This document shows positions 1 through 10,470 of a DNA stretch of 64,000 nucleotides, piece after piece. This stretch comes from Pleurodeles waltl. Its lineage: Eukaryota > Chordata > Amphibia > Caudata > Salamandridae. The number at the start of each line of letters is the position of its first letter. Within the stretch, counting starts at the first letter, position 1. Made by a program: the position numbers and the translations under genes. The stretch is from the NCBI RefSeq assembly GCF_031143425.1, contig NC_090440.1, forward strand, positions 1,264,041,123 through 1,264,105,122, in the 5' to 3' direction. The notes under the pieces were generated by a model. That model saw only the letters and a program-made list of their open reading frames with translations. It had not been told where the DNA came from and made no database searches.

Positions 1-2081
1 GGTTTGCGTCACTGGACTCCGCCAACAAGCCTTGGTAAATGCAAAGCTTGTGGTTACGGGAAAATGGCACTGCACGGGACCAGGAGGGACCTGGTGACCT
101 CTACCCAGGAGGGATAGATAGAGGGGGGTCTCTGTAAATCAGAGAGCCCTCAGAAAACCAGGCGGCATGCACAGGAGTCCCACAGCACATGAACAAAGGA
201 GGTGCAAATGGAGGCCCATGCAGGACGACACAAAGGATTCCCATACCGCCGGAGAGCCACTCAGGAAGCTGTGCATCGCAGGATGGAGTGCTGGGGCCTA
301 TGCTGTGCTATGCATGAAGAACTTCTGGGAAGGTCACACACAAGCTTTGGTAACTGCAAGTCACATGGTGCATGGGGGTATTGTCTTGTGTGGGGAGGCA
401 AGCTCCTACCGCCACCAAAATTGGACAGCTGGACATTGGGACTGCCGGAGTCACTTTAGTCCACCACCAGTGTTGCTGAATCCACGCCTGTCATCTGGAG
501 AGGGGACCCAAGCCACCGGTCGTCGCTGCAGAGATGTGACTCCGTCACTACACGGGAGACTCCTTCGGTTCTTCTGGTGCAGGCTGAAGGCAGGCAGTCC
601 TCGGAGGATGCAGGACCTGGAGACTGTTGCAGTTGCTGGCAGGAGCAGAAGTTACAAGGTTGCAGAAGTCATCTTAGCTTCTTTGTTGCATTTTTGTAGA
701 GTTTCCTGGAGCAGTCAGCAATTGATCTGTCGGTAGAAGATGAAGTAAAGGATGCAGACGATTCCTGCTGTAGTCTTGCAATCCGAATCTGAAGAAACAC
801 CCAGAGGAGAGACCCTAAATAGCCCTAAGAGGGGGATTGGTCACCTAACCAGGTAAGCACCTATCAGTAGGGGTCTCTGACGTCACCTGCTGGCACTGGC
901 CACTCAGATGCTCCCAGAGTTTCTTGATCATCCTGATAACAAGATGGCAGAAACCAGGGACAGTCTAGAGGAGCTCTGGGCACCACCCCTGGGGAGGTGA
1001 TGGACAGGGGAGTGGTCACTCCCCTTTCCTATGTCCAGTTTCGCACCAGAGAAGGGTTTGGTGGTCCCTGAACCTGCGTAGTCTGGATTATGCGAGGAGG
1101 ACACCATCTGTACCTTTCAAAGCAATTCCAGAGGCTCTGGGAGGATACCCCTCCCATGCCTGTAACACCTGTTTCCAAAGGAAGAGGATGTAACACCCCT
1201 CTCCTTAAGGCAATGCATTGTTCTGCCTTCCTGGGATTGAGCAGCTCAAGCCACAGGAGAGCAGAAGCCTGTCTGTGAGGTGGCAGCAGCTGGGGCTGCA
1301 GTGGAACCTCCAGAATGCTGGTATGGCAGTACTTGGGGGCCATGGTGGAGCCCCCAGAGTGCATGTGATTATGCAACCAATACTGGGAACAGTATTGGGG
1401 TACAATTCCCAGTTGTTAGACACCTTACATGGCCATATTCGGAGTTTCCATTGTGAAGCTACATATATGTATTGACCTATATGTAGTGCACACTTATAAT
1501 GGCGTCCTCGCACTCACGAAGTCTAGGGAAATGGGCCTGGATGACTAGTGCACGGGTGCCCTCACATGCAGGTACTATGCACCTAGCCTTCAGGGTCTGA
1601 ACGTTAGACATGTAGGTGACTTATAAGTGACCTGGTGCAGTGAAAATGGCTGTGAAATATTGCATGCACTATTTCACACTCACTGCAATGGTAGTCCTGA
1701 AGAAGTGTTTGTATGGTCTCCTTATGGGTGGCAAAAGAAATGCTGCATCCCATAAGGATTTCCTGGAACTCCAGTGCCCTGGGTACCTATGTACCATATA
1801 CTAGGGACTTATAAGGGGGCTCCAGTGTGCCAGTTTGGAGTGAAATATGGAGTCACTAAACTATAGTGACACATTTAGAAAGGAAGAGAGTATGAGCACT
1901 GGAGTTCTTACTAGCAGGACTCCAGTGATAATTTAGAAAACAGTGAAACACACTGACAAGCAGGCCATAAACCATAAGCACTGGGGTCCTGGCTAGCAGG
2001 ATCCCAGTGACAGAGTCTAAAACACACTGACATCAGACAGAAATTGGGGGTAATATGCCAAAAAAAGGGTACTTTCCTACA
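1..2081 (-). mobile_element. Ty3/gypsy 3' LTR, cut by the window edge
   Basis: Read on the minus strand this LTR begins at 2081 with TGTAGGAAAGTA and runs off the window start. It shares many short blocks with the LTRs at 3180-5160 and 51148-54217. One example is the block 1067-1084, which matches in reverse complement 4190-4207 and 52235-52252 (AGTCTACACCGGTTCAGG in the latter two). It lies directly downstream of a polypurine tract and a minus-strand pol remnant, which fixes it as the 3' LTR. Reading frames of up to 189 codons inside it match no protein I know and are taken as chance. Confidence 0.8.
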
Positions 2082-2094
2082 CAACCCCCCAGAT
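2082..2094 (-). other. Polypurine tract of the Ty3/gypsy element
   Basis: On the minus strand a run of six G followed by TTG abuts the TGTAGG start of the LTR. This is the usual position of the plus-strand primer of an LTR retrotransposon, so it supports both the LTR boundary and the element's orientation. Confidence 0.7.
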
Positions 2095-2108
2095 GAGGAA
2101 CAATAAGG

Positions 2109-3179
2109 CTAACCTTGCCAAGATGAATCTTCATTGTCTAAGCAAAAATATCTGGAGAGTCCATCTGCATTGGAGTGGAGTGGTTACTCCCAGATCTATG
2201 TTCCACTGTAAAGTCCATACCCCGTAGGGAAATGGACCACCTCAACAATTTAGGGTTTTCTCCTTTCATCTGTATTAACCACAAGAGAGGTTTGTGGTCT
2301 ATCTGAACTATGAAGTGAGTCCCAAACAAGTAGGGTCTTAGCTTCTTCAGGGCCCAGACCACAGCAAAGGTTTCTCTCTCTATGGCTGACCAACGCTTTT
2401 CTCTAGGGGTCAACCTTCTAATAATAAACGCAACAGGTTGATCCTTGCCCTCTGAATTAAGTTGTGATAACACTTCCCCAACCCCTACCTCAAAAGCATC
2501 TGTCTGGACAATGAACTTCTTAGAATAGTTTGGCTTTTCAGGACAGGTGCAGTACTCATAGCCTGCTTAAGCTCCTCAAACGCTTTTTGACAGCTGGCTG
2601 TCCATAATACCTTCTTGGGCATTTTCTATGAAGTGAGGTCCTTAAGAGGGGAGCCATAGTTCTTAATGAACCTCCTGTAATACCCAGTGACACCAAGAAA
2701 GGCTCTGACCTGGGTCTGAGTAGTAGGGGGAGACTGGTCTAAAATAGTCTGGATCTTCCCTTGTAGTGGTTCAATCTGTTCCCCACCAACTAGGTGTCCC
2801 AGATAAACCACCTTCCACTGCCCTATCTGGCATTTTGAAGCCTTCATAGTGAGGCCTGCTTTTTGCAGAGCCTCCAAAACATTCCGCAGGTGGACCAGGT
2901 AGTCATCCCAGGTGGAGCTAAATACAGCAATATCATCCAAATATGCTGCACTAAAAGCTTCCAGACTTTGGAGGACTGTATTCACCAGCCTTTGGAAAGT
3001 GGCGGGTACATTCTTCAGGCCAAAAGGGCATAATTGTAAATTGGTAATGCCCTCTAATGGTTGAGAATACGGTTTTAGGTTTAGCATCTGTCAATGCCCT
3101 GCATTCAAGTCAAAAGTGCTCAGATACTTGGAAGATGCTAGTGTATCTATCAGCTCATCAGCCCTGGGTATAGGGTGAG
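2109..3179 (-). pseudogene. Ty3/gypsy pol remnant: reverse transcriptase and RNase H
   Basis: Minus-strand frames at 3179-2626 carry the RT core: PRADELIDTL, YLSTFDLNAG, FGLKNVPATFQRLV, the catalytic YLDDI and FLGVTGYYRRFI. Frames at 2473-2138 carry RNase H (ETFAVVWALKKLRPYLFG, DHKPLLWL). The conserved terminal NADGLSR motif follows in a shifted frame and the reading stops 12 codons later, at 2109. The polypurine tract comes 15 bases after that. The frame is broken at a tryptophan codon turned to TGA just upstream of 3087, and by shifts between RT and RNase H and near the end. Gag, protease and any integrase are absent here. The fragment begins abruptly at 3179, where an LTR in the opposite orientation starts. 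It is a dead copy. Confidence 0.88.
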
Positions 3180-5160
3180 TGTAGGAAAGTACCATCCATC
3201 TTGGCATGTTGCCCCTAATTCCTACCTGTTTTTCGGTGTGTTTTTACTGTCTCACTGGGATCCTGCTAGTCAGGACTCCAGTGCTCATAGTTTGTGGCCT
3301 ATATGTCAATGTGTTTCACTATGTTGTCTGTATGCTTGAGTGTGTCACTGGAGTTCTGCTAAACAGAACTCCAGTGCTTATACTCTCTCTGTTTACCAAA
3401 TTTGTCACTATAGTCTAGTGACTCCATTTTCCCATTCAAATTGGCACACTGGACCTCCCTTATAAGTTCCTAGTATATGGTACCTAAGTAACCAGGGCAT
3501 TGGGGTTCCAGGAGATCCATATGGGCTGCAGCATTTCTTTTGCCATCCATAAGGAGTTCATACAAACACTCCTTCTGGACTGCCACTTCAGCCTGAGTGA
3601 AATAGTGCACACACTATTTCACAGCCATTATCACTGCACTAGCTAACTTATAAGTCACCTATATGTGTAACCTTCAGTTTCTGAAGGCTAGGTGCAAAGT
3701 TACCTTTGCACTAGCAAAGGTGCCCCCATGTTGTCCAGGACCAATTTCCCAGACTTCGTGTGTGCAGGGACACCATTATAAGCGTGCACTACATATATGT
3801 CAATATAGATATGTAGCTTTGTAAAGGTAACTCTGAATATGGCCATGAGAGGTGTCTAAGATTGGGAAATTGAACCCCCAATCCAATTCTGGTATTGGGG
3901 GGCAATTCCATGCACCAAGGGGACTCCACTATGGACCCACAGTACTGATAAACCAGCTCTCTGAGGTTTCCACTGCAGCTCCAGCTGCTGTCACCTCCCA
4001 GACAGGTTTCTGCCCTCCTGGGGATTGAGCAGCTCATTCCCAGGAAGGCAGAGCAATGCATTTCCTTTAGGAGAGGGGCGTTACACCCTCTCCCATTGGA
4101 AATAGGTGTGACAGTCATGGGAGGGGTATCCTCCCAGAGGCTCTGGAAATGATTTTAAGGGCACAAATTGTGCCCTCCTTGCATAATCGAGTCTACACCG
4201 GTTCAGGAACCCCCAGTCCCTGCTCTGGCACAAAACCGGACAAAGAAAAGGGGAGTGACCCCTTCCCTGTCCATCACCACCCCAGGGGTGGTACCCAGAG
4301 CTCCTCCAGAGTGTCCCTAGTGTTAGCCATTTGGATTTCAAGGTGTGGGGACCCTCTGGGAGCATCTGAGTGGCCAGTGACAGCAGGTGACATCAGAGAC
4401 CCTCCTGATAGGTGCATACCTGGGTAGGTAGTCAATCCCCCTCTCTAGGCTATTTAGGGTCTCTCCTCTGGGTGTTTCCTCAGATTTGGTTTGCAAGACT
4501 CCACCAGGATTCCTCTGCATCCTCTGCTTCAGCTTCTGACCCTCAGATCAACCACAGACTCCTCCAAGACCGCTGTAACTGCAACAACGTACACAGGAAG
4601 GCTATGGTGACCCTGCAACTTCAGCTCCAGCCAGCAACTGCAACAGTTTCCAGGTTGTGCACGCTCTTAGGACTACCTGTCTTCATTCTGCACCAGAAGG
4701 ACCAAAGGAATCTCCTGTGGAGTGATGTAGTCACTTCCCTGCTTCAGCAGGCACCTCTCTGCAACAACAACCGGTACTCTGGGACTCCTCTCCTGTCAAC
4801 AAGCATGATCCCTAGAATACAGGTGGTGGACCGAAGTGATCCTGACTATCCAAAGGTCCAGCTGTCCAAGTTTGGTGGAGGTAAAGGCTTGCCTCCCCTT
4901 TCCAGACAGTACCCCTGTGCACTGTGGCACTGTGTGTTCTGCAACGCCTTGGGTTCTGTGCACTTCTTCCAAATGTATTTCGTGTACAGCTTAGCCCTCG
5001 TCCCCAGCACTCTATCCTGCAAAACTCAGCTCCCTGAGTTGTTCTCCAGCAGCATGGGGTCTCTGTGTATTGTGCTGTGACAACCACATTTTGCAACTCC
5101 TTTGTCCCTAAGTTCTGGGACTCCCGTGGGTGCTGTCTGGTCTTCTTAGGGCTCTCTAAA
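3180..5160 (+). mobile_element. Ty3/gypsy LTR in inverted orientation, 3' truncated
   Basis: It begins TGTAGGAAAGTACC at 3180 and follows the plus-oriented LTR at 51148-54217 in order: the 'cactgggatcctgctag' block near the start, then AGTCTACACCGGTTCAGG, then the 'gcaggtgac' block near 4385. Similarity ends near 5160, about 1 kb short of the full LTR, so the poly(A)-signal end is missing. Its orientation is opposite to the pol remnant and LTR at 1-3179. Longer frames inside it (for example 4412-5080) are not recognisable proteins. Confidence 0.75.
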
Positions 5161-5227
5161 GGCAAAAACACACTGACATCAAGCAGAAATTGGGGGTATC
5201 ATGCCAAAAAGAGGATACCTTCCTACA
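5161..5227 (-). repeat. Inverted copy of the first ~65 bp of the same LTR
   Basis: The sequence ends CCTTCCTACA at 5227. In reverse complement it matches the start of the LTR whose first base is 2081, including the 'tttttggcat' and 'acccccaatttctg' blocks. With the LTR start at 3180 it makes a unit bounded by TGTAGGAA and TTCCTACA. It may be the surviving start of the original minus-strand 5' LTR. Five-base flanks at 3175-3179 and 5228-5232 do not match. Confidence 0.7.
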
Positions 5228-5734
5228 GGCAGGTCTTAGCTTATTCTTAGACACCAGGGCTGGAGCCCTTGAGGTGTATGGAGAAAACATAGTTGGATTC
5301 GCCAGAGTTGCAAAGGAATGCCCTTTCCGCTGCAGGAGGTGTACTGATCACGTACAAGATAGCACACTGATCAAATTTTTCAACATCTGGGTCTTATCAG
5401 GAAACGAGGAAAAGTATGACATAGGGGAATGGCATCAACACTCCAAAGGGGTCTGTGTTTGTGAATTTTTTTAATGGGAACATATTTAGATTGTTCTATT
5501 GCAGGTGACTACACTGTGCGCAAAAGAGATCATTTAGGCCCACATTTATGGAGTGCTTGCACATCTGTTGTGTCATATTTTGTCAATATCCTATAAAAAC
5601 AGTCACACCATCTGCCCCTGCATCGCCCATCCAGCAAGGCCACATAGACAGCTGTATGTGTATAGTAGGATTATCCTCATACCACCCCTATTTCACCGGT
5701 GGACACATTTATAATGTCCCTTGTTAGGCTTGGC
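5228..5734. other. No gene seen; unclassified repeat debris
   Basis: No coding frame with recognisable motifs is present. A 'ttaggcccacatttatgga' stretch near 5536 resembles the ends of the short MITEs found elsewhere in the window, but I could not pair it with a second end. Confidence 0.4.
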
Positions 5735-7383
5735 ATCCTTGGCGTGGTCTCACCTAACTTTTTGCCTCTGCTTTCCAGGTTTTGTCTGTGTGCTGAGCTC
5801 TGTTTTTCCTGTTTTGTTTGCTCTGGACACTTTACCACTGCTCACCAGTGCTAAAGTGTAAGTGTTCCCTGTATAAATTACATGTGTAAATTGGGTTATC
5901 CATGATTGAAATATTTGATTTACTAGTAAGTCCCTAGTAAAGTGCACTGAAGGTGCCCAGGGCCTGTAAATCAAATGCTACTAGTGGGCCTGCAGCACTG
6001 GTTGTGCCATCCACACTAGTATTTCTGTAAACATGGTTCAGACCTGCCACTGCAGTCTCTGTGTGTGCAGTTTTAAACTGCTAATTTGATTTGGCAAGTG
6101 TCCCACTATCCAGGCATAACCTTCCCTTTTTATACATGTAAGACACCCCTAATGTAGGCCATAGGTAGCCCTATGGACAGGGTGCAGTACATGTTAACGG
6201 TGGGACATGTACTGATGTGTTTTACATGTCCTAACAGTACAATACTGCCAAATTAGGTTTTCAGTGTTGCACAGCCTATCTTTGGGAGTAGACAGAAATA
6301 TGGAGCTTCTGGGCCTTTGAACTCACAATTTAAAAATACATCTTTTGGTAAAGGTTGTTTTTAGATTGTGTGTTTGAAGATGCCACTTTTAGAAAGTAGG
6401 CATGTTCTTGCTTAAACCATTTTGTGACTCTGCCTGTTTGTGGATTTCCTGTCTAGGTCAGTTTGACAGTTGGGCTGTTTGCACCTCTCCTCTAGACAGT
6501 GACACAAAGGGAGCTGGGGTGTAGCCTGCATATCCTGATGGGCCATCTGGGCTGGAGGGGAGGGGAGGAGTGGTCACTTACACCTGAAAGGGCTGTGCTT
6601 CCCCTCACACAATGCAGACTCCAACCCAGTGGTGTGTGTCTGGGGTCTGGTCTGGGCAAGGCAGAATCTTGTGAACAACAGAGACTTCCCTATGAAGTAG
6701 GCCTACTTCAAAGGCAGAAATGGGTATAAGTAGTGGACTCAAAACCCCTGAAAATTAGATTACTTCTGGAACCAAGAGGAACCTATGCCCAGGAGAAGAG
6801 CTGGAGAGCTGGAGGAGGAGTACTGCTGCTTTCCCTGTGACTGTGCTTTGCTGGGTTGGCCTGCAGTAGGTGCTTCTGCCTGAGAGCAGACAAAGACTGA
6901 CTTTTGTGTGACTTCCCACTGGTGAGGTATCTTCAAGGGATTAAACTGAGCTTGCCTCCTGTATTTAAGTCTGATGGACATCAAAGACGTCTCTCTGCCA
7001 GCACCTGGACTCTCTGCTGAGAGTCCTGCCCTGCCAAGTGGTGTCCTAACCTGCCTCGGATTCCTTGAAAGGTGAAGCTGGTGGAAAAAAACAGAAATCC
7101 ATGCAAAGATCTCTGTGCAGGGAAACTATTGATGCACCACCTGCAACGTGGCTGATAAATGATGCACCACCGATCTTGGGGCTAAAATCGATGGTCCACC
7201 TGCATCACGGCTGGGAGATCAATGCAACACAGCTGGAGAAACGACATGCAACACTGCAGCGTCTGCTGTTAACGATGCAAGTCCCACGCAGCGCAGTTTC
7301 CGGTCACACAAAATCGCTTGCCACGGAAAATCAATGCAAAGCCTGCCTGGACCTGAGATGCCCGTCTGGGAATTGCCACATCT

Positions 7384-7865
7384 CAATTCCTAAATGCGAT
7401 TTTGGCATTTAGGAATCGCTAATTACCACCAAGTTGAACTTGGTGGTAACCATGTGCAAAATTTAAAAATGCATTTAAAATGCATTTTTAAATTGTACAT
7501 GTAAAGCACACAATCCCTTTTGGCATGTGTGCACCTTACATGTCCCCAAAAACATTTTTGGGGTGCAGCAGAGGGGGCCTTAGGCCCCCAGCACCCTGGG
7601 GTTTTGCATTTCCAAAATTGGGATTTCTGGTTCAGAAATCGCAATTTTGGAAATGCAAAAAATGTTCAGATATGGGCCAACAGGCCCATAGGTGCGAATG
7701 GTGACAGATTCTCTATTTGCGATTCGGTAATAGCATTTGCAATTTTTAAGAAATCGCTATTACCAAATCGCAAAAATCATACATACCTTTTTGCATTTCT
7801 GAAATAGCGATTTCTTAAAAATCGCTATTTGAGAATCGTAAATCGGTTGTATGATACATCTGGCC
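7384..7865. mobile_element. AT-rich MITE made of serial hairpins
   Basis: Adjacent inverted repeats fill the segment: the 'accaccaagtt / aacttggtggt' stem, a 'catgtgcaaaatttaaaaatgc' type stem near 7450-7500, a stem with 'tttgcatttccaaaattg' and its mirror near 7605-7660, 'tatgggcc / ggcccata', and 'gcgattcggtaatagc' with its mirror near 7720-7770. The right end reads ACATCTGGCCCC, close to the terminus of the H2 Harbinger element (ACATCTGGCCC). The left end and target duplication were not identified, so the left boundary is approximate. Confidence 0.6.
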
Positions 7866-8135
7866 CCAAGATTCTTATTCTTTTTAAAATTCATATCTTG
7901 ACTTGTATGTGTTGGATTTTTGTCATTTTGGTCTTGTTTGATTTCGAATAATATTATCTATTTTTATAAACTGGTGTGGTGTCCATTTCGTAGTGTTTCA
8001 CTGTATTACTGAGTGTGTTTGTACAAACAGTTTACACATTGCTTCTGAAGTTAAGCCTGCCTGCTCATGCCACGCTACCAAGGGGATGAGGTGGGATTAA
8101 CTGAGGTTTATTCTCCTTTACCCTGACTAGACTGA

Positions 8136-8767
8136 GGCCCTCATTCGGACCTTGGCGGGCGGCGGAGGCCGCCCGCCAAAGTCCTGCCGTCAAAATACCG
8201 TACCGCGGTCGCAAGACCGCGGTGGGTATTTTGACTTATTCCCTGGGCTGGCGTGCGGCCGCCAAAAGGCTGCCCGCCAGCCCAGGGGAAAAATCCCTTC
8301 CCACAATGACGCCGGCTCGGAATCGAGCCGGCGGAGTGGGAAGGTGCGACGGGTGCAGTTGCACCCGTCGCGTATTTCACTGTCTGCTAAGCAGACAGTG
8401 AAATACTATTTGGGGCCCTCTTACGGGGGCCCCTGCAGTGCCCATGCCATTGGCATGGGCACTGCAGGGGCCCCCAGGGGCCCCGCGACACCCCCTACCG
8501 CCATCCTGTTCCTGGCGGGGGCGAACCGCCAGGAACAGGATGGCGGTAGGGGGTGTCAGAATCCCCAAGGCGGCGCAGCATGCTGCGCCGCCTTGGAGGA
8601 TTCGTTTGGGCAGTGGGAAACTGGCGGGAGACCGCCAGTTTTCCCGGTCCGACCGCGGTGTTACCGCCGCGGTCGGAATGCCCAAGGGAGCACCGCCGGC
8701 CTGTCGGCGGTGCTCCCGCCCCCGTTGGCCCTGGCGGTGCAACACCGCCAGGGTCAAAATGAGGGCC
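8136..8767. mobile_element. Harbinger-type MITE, 632 bp, GC-rich hairpin array
   Basis: The ends are GGCCCTCATTCGGACCTTGG and, in reverse complement, GGCCCTCATTTTGACCCTGG. They match the termini of the autonomous-sized element H1. The flanks carry a 3 bp duplication, TGA at 8133-8135 and 8768-8770, and joining the flanks restores continuous family A sequence. The interior is a chain of about thirteen near-perfect hairpins, for example around 8196-8222, 8311-8332, 8373-8406, 8486-8557, 8565-8596, 8621-8638, 8648-8677, 8690-8713 and 8729-8753. Long frames across it are by-products of its GC-rich palindromes. It was probably moved in trans by an H1-like transposase. Confidence 0.9.
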
Positions 8768-10402
8768 TGAGTGTCCTTGCTTGGACAGAGGGTAACCTGA
8801 CTGTCAACCAAAAACCCCATTTCTAACACCCCTGCAACAATTGTCTCATGATTGTCATCTGGGATTGCAGGAGATATGCAGTCAGGGGCTCCATATGTCT
8901 TTCGGCCTCCACAAACTCAGCAGTTCCTCTGCGTAGAGTTCCATCTGAGATGACAATAAGCCATATCAGACACCAAAGTCCGCTTGGTAGGTTTGACCCT
9001 GCTTCCACAGTGAAGTACGATCCTTCTCTTTGCTAGCAAAAGGCCCACCAACACAAATCTCCAGCTTGCAGATTGGAGATCCTTAATCAGTCCCAAAAGA
9101 CAGAGCAACATGTTGCACCTAACATGCTCTGACACCATAGTTGTCAAGGCCTTCGTGACCTGTGCCCAGTATCGCATAACTGAAGAACAGGACCAGGTCA
9201 GGTGAAGAAAAGTAGCCTTCAACGTTCAGCATCTCACACAATTTGCATCCTCTTTCAGCCCATATTTATGAAGTTTCGCAGGGGTGTAGTACATCTGATG
9301 CAAGAATTTAAAGTGTATTATCCTCAAATTACATTTTGAAGTGAGTGCGCGTAATCGCATACAGCAAAAGTCCCAGTCCACATCTGTTATGTGCTGTGGC
9401 AGCACTGCATTCCAGTCCGCAAGGACTTAATTGTCTGTGTGCTTCCTGGGCACCAGTGCAGAAATATAAAGCTTAGTTATTAGCTGCCTCTGCATCATAC
9501 TAGTGAGAACCACCTGTAATGCAGCAGGTGTAGGTGGCTCATCAGAAAATTGTGGGTATAGTGAGTGCAGAGCTTCAAAAAGATAGAAAAGAAATGTCAA
9601 CAATGGGGTGCTCCCATGGGATTCAGCGAGGCTCCAAGAGCTACAAATTTGCCATTGGGGTATTCATCACCACAGTGTTCAAACACATCTTGCTCAGCAT
9701 TCCCATAATAGTGGAATGCAATGTGTTTATTTCCGAGCGAGGGTTGCTCACCCTGTTTTGTGGCAGCATAGCCGAAAGTGGGATGTTATTCACATCGTCA
9801 TGTTCAATCTCAATATGTGGGATTTAATCGTGCTGTATACCAATAATGGGTAAAGTGTGCCTGCGCACAGAGGAAGTACAATTTGAAGTCTGGCGTGTTG
9901 AAGCCCCCACTAGCATATGACATTGTGAGTATGTACCAAGTAATCCTCAGTGGCTTTCCCACCCACGTCAGTGTGACCAGCTGCCCACACGATCTCTGAA
10001 AGAAAGATGCAGGGAGGACAATTGGGATATTTACAAATAGATATCTTAACAACAGCTATTCTGTCTTGCCAGTGACAGTGGCAGTGTCGACCACCTGGTG
10101 ACCCGTTCCTCCAGTTTGGAGTTGGCACTGCTGCAATTCACCCCCAGCACCTCATCAGGGTCCCTATGTATCCAGACACCAAGACATTTAACTGGGTTTG
10201 TGTCCCAGCCTAGCAAAAACACCAGCACGCACTCGTGAATAGCAAACATAAGCGGGCAAATGACAGATTTCAACCAACTGATACAGAGGCCAGAGAAATA
10301 CTCAAATTCATTCCCTAATTACAGAGGAGTGCTACGTCAGAGTGTCCCTAACATATAAGATCATATCATCTGCATAACTGGGAGATACTTAGTGCCCACT
10401 GG

Positions 10403-10470
10403 GGGCCATATGTACGAACACATTTTCCCATAGACACAGAATGGATAAAACCCCTTACTACATCTGGCCC
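10403..10470. mobile_element. Tiny MITE inside the L1 reverse transcriptase
   Basis: The ends are GGGCCATATGTA (10403-10414) and, in reverse complement, GGGCCAGATGTA (10459-10470), 11 of 12 matching. The second equals the H2 terminus (GGGCCAGATGTAGG). L1 RT homology stops on one side and resumes with the catalytic YADD motif on the other. No convincing target duplication is visible. Confidence 0.6.

Larger units (their letters stand above)
5735..8828 (+). repeat. Long non-coding dispersed repeat, family A copy 1
   Basis: This repeat is shared with the minus-strand copy at 38196-40430. CACTTTACCACTGCT near 5828 recurs in reverse complement at 40315-40329, and the block 8791-8812 recurs at 38218-38239 with one mismatch. 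It ends TTTCTAACA at 8828, where the L1 element begins. No protein is encoded. The segment 7120-7290 holds several imperfect copies of a GATGCA-containing unit. Two MITEs are inserted (7384-7865 and 8136-8767). The class is unresolved; a very long LTR or another non-autonomous element are both possible. Confidence 0.7.

Noticed and set aside
167..736. 189-codon frame
   Set aside because: It is LTR sequence. The related LTR at 51148-54217 does not preserve the frame.
3206..3418. Cys-rich 70-codon frame as a small secreted protein
   Set aside because: It lies at the start of the LTR and is not conserved in the other two LTR copies.
4412..5080. 222-codon frame
   Set aside because: It lies inside a Ty3/gypsy LTR, is not kept open in the other LTR copies, and shows no domain.
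8152..8826. Long open frames (up to 224 codons) on both strands over the GC-rich MITE
   Set aside because: They arise from a stop-poor, palindromic GC-rich sequence. No motif is present, and the second copy gives different, equally meaningless frames.
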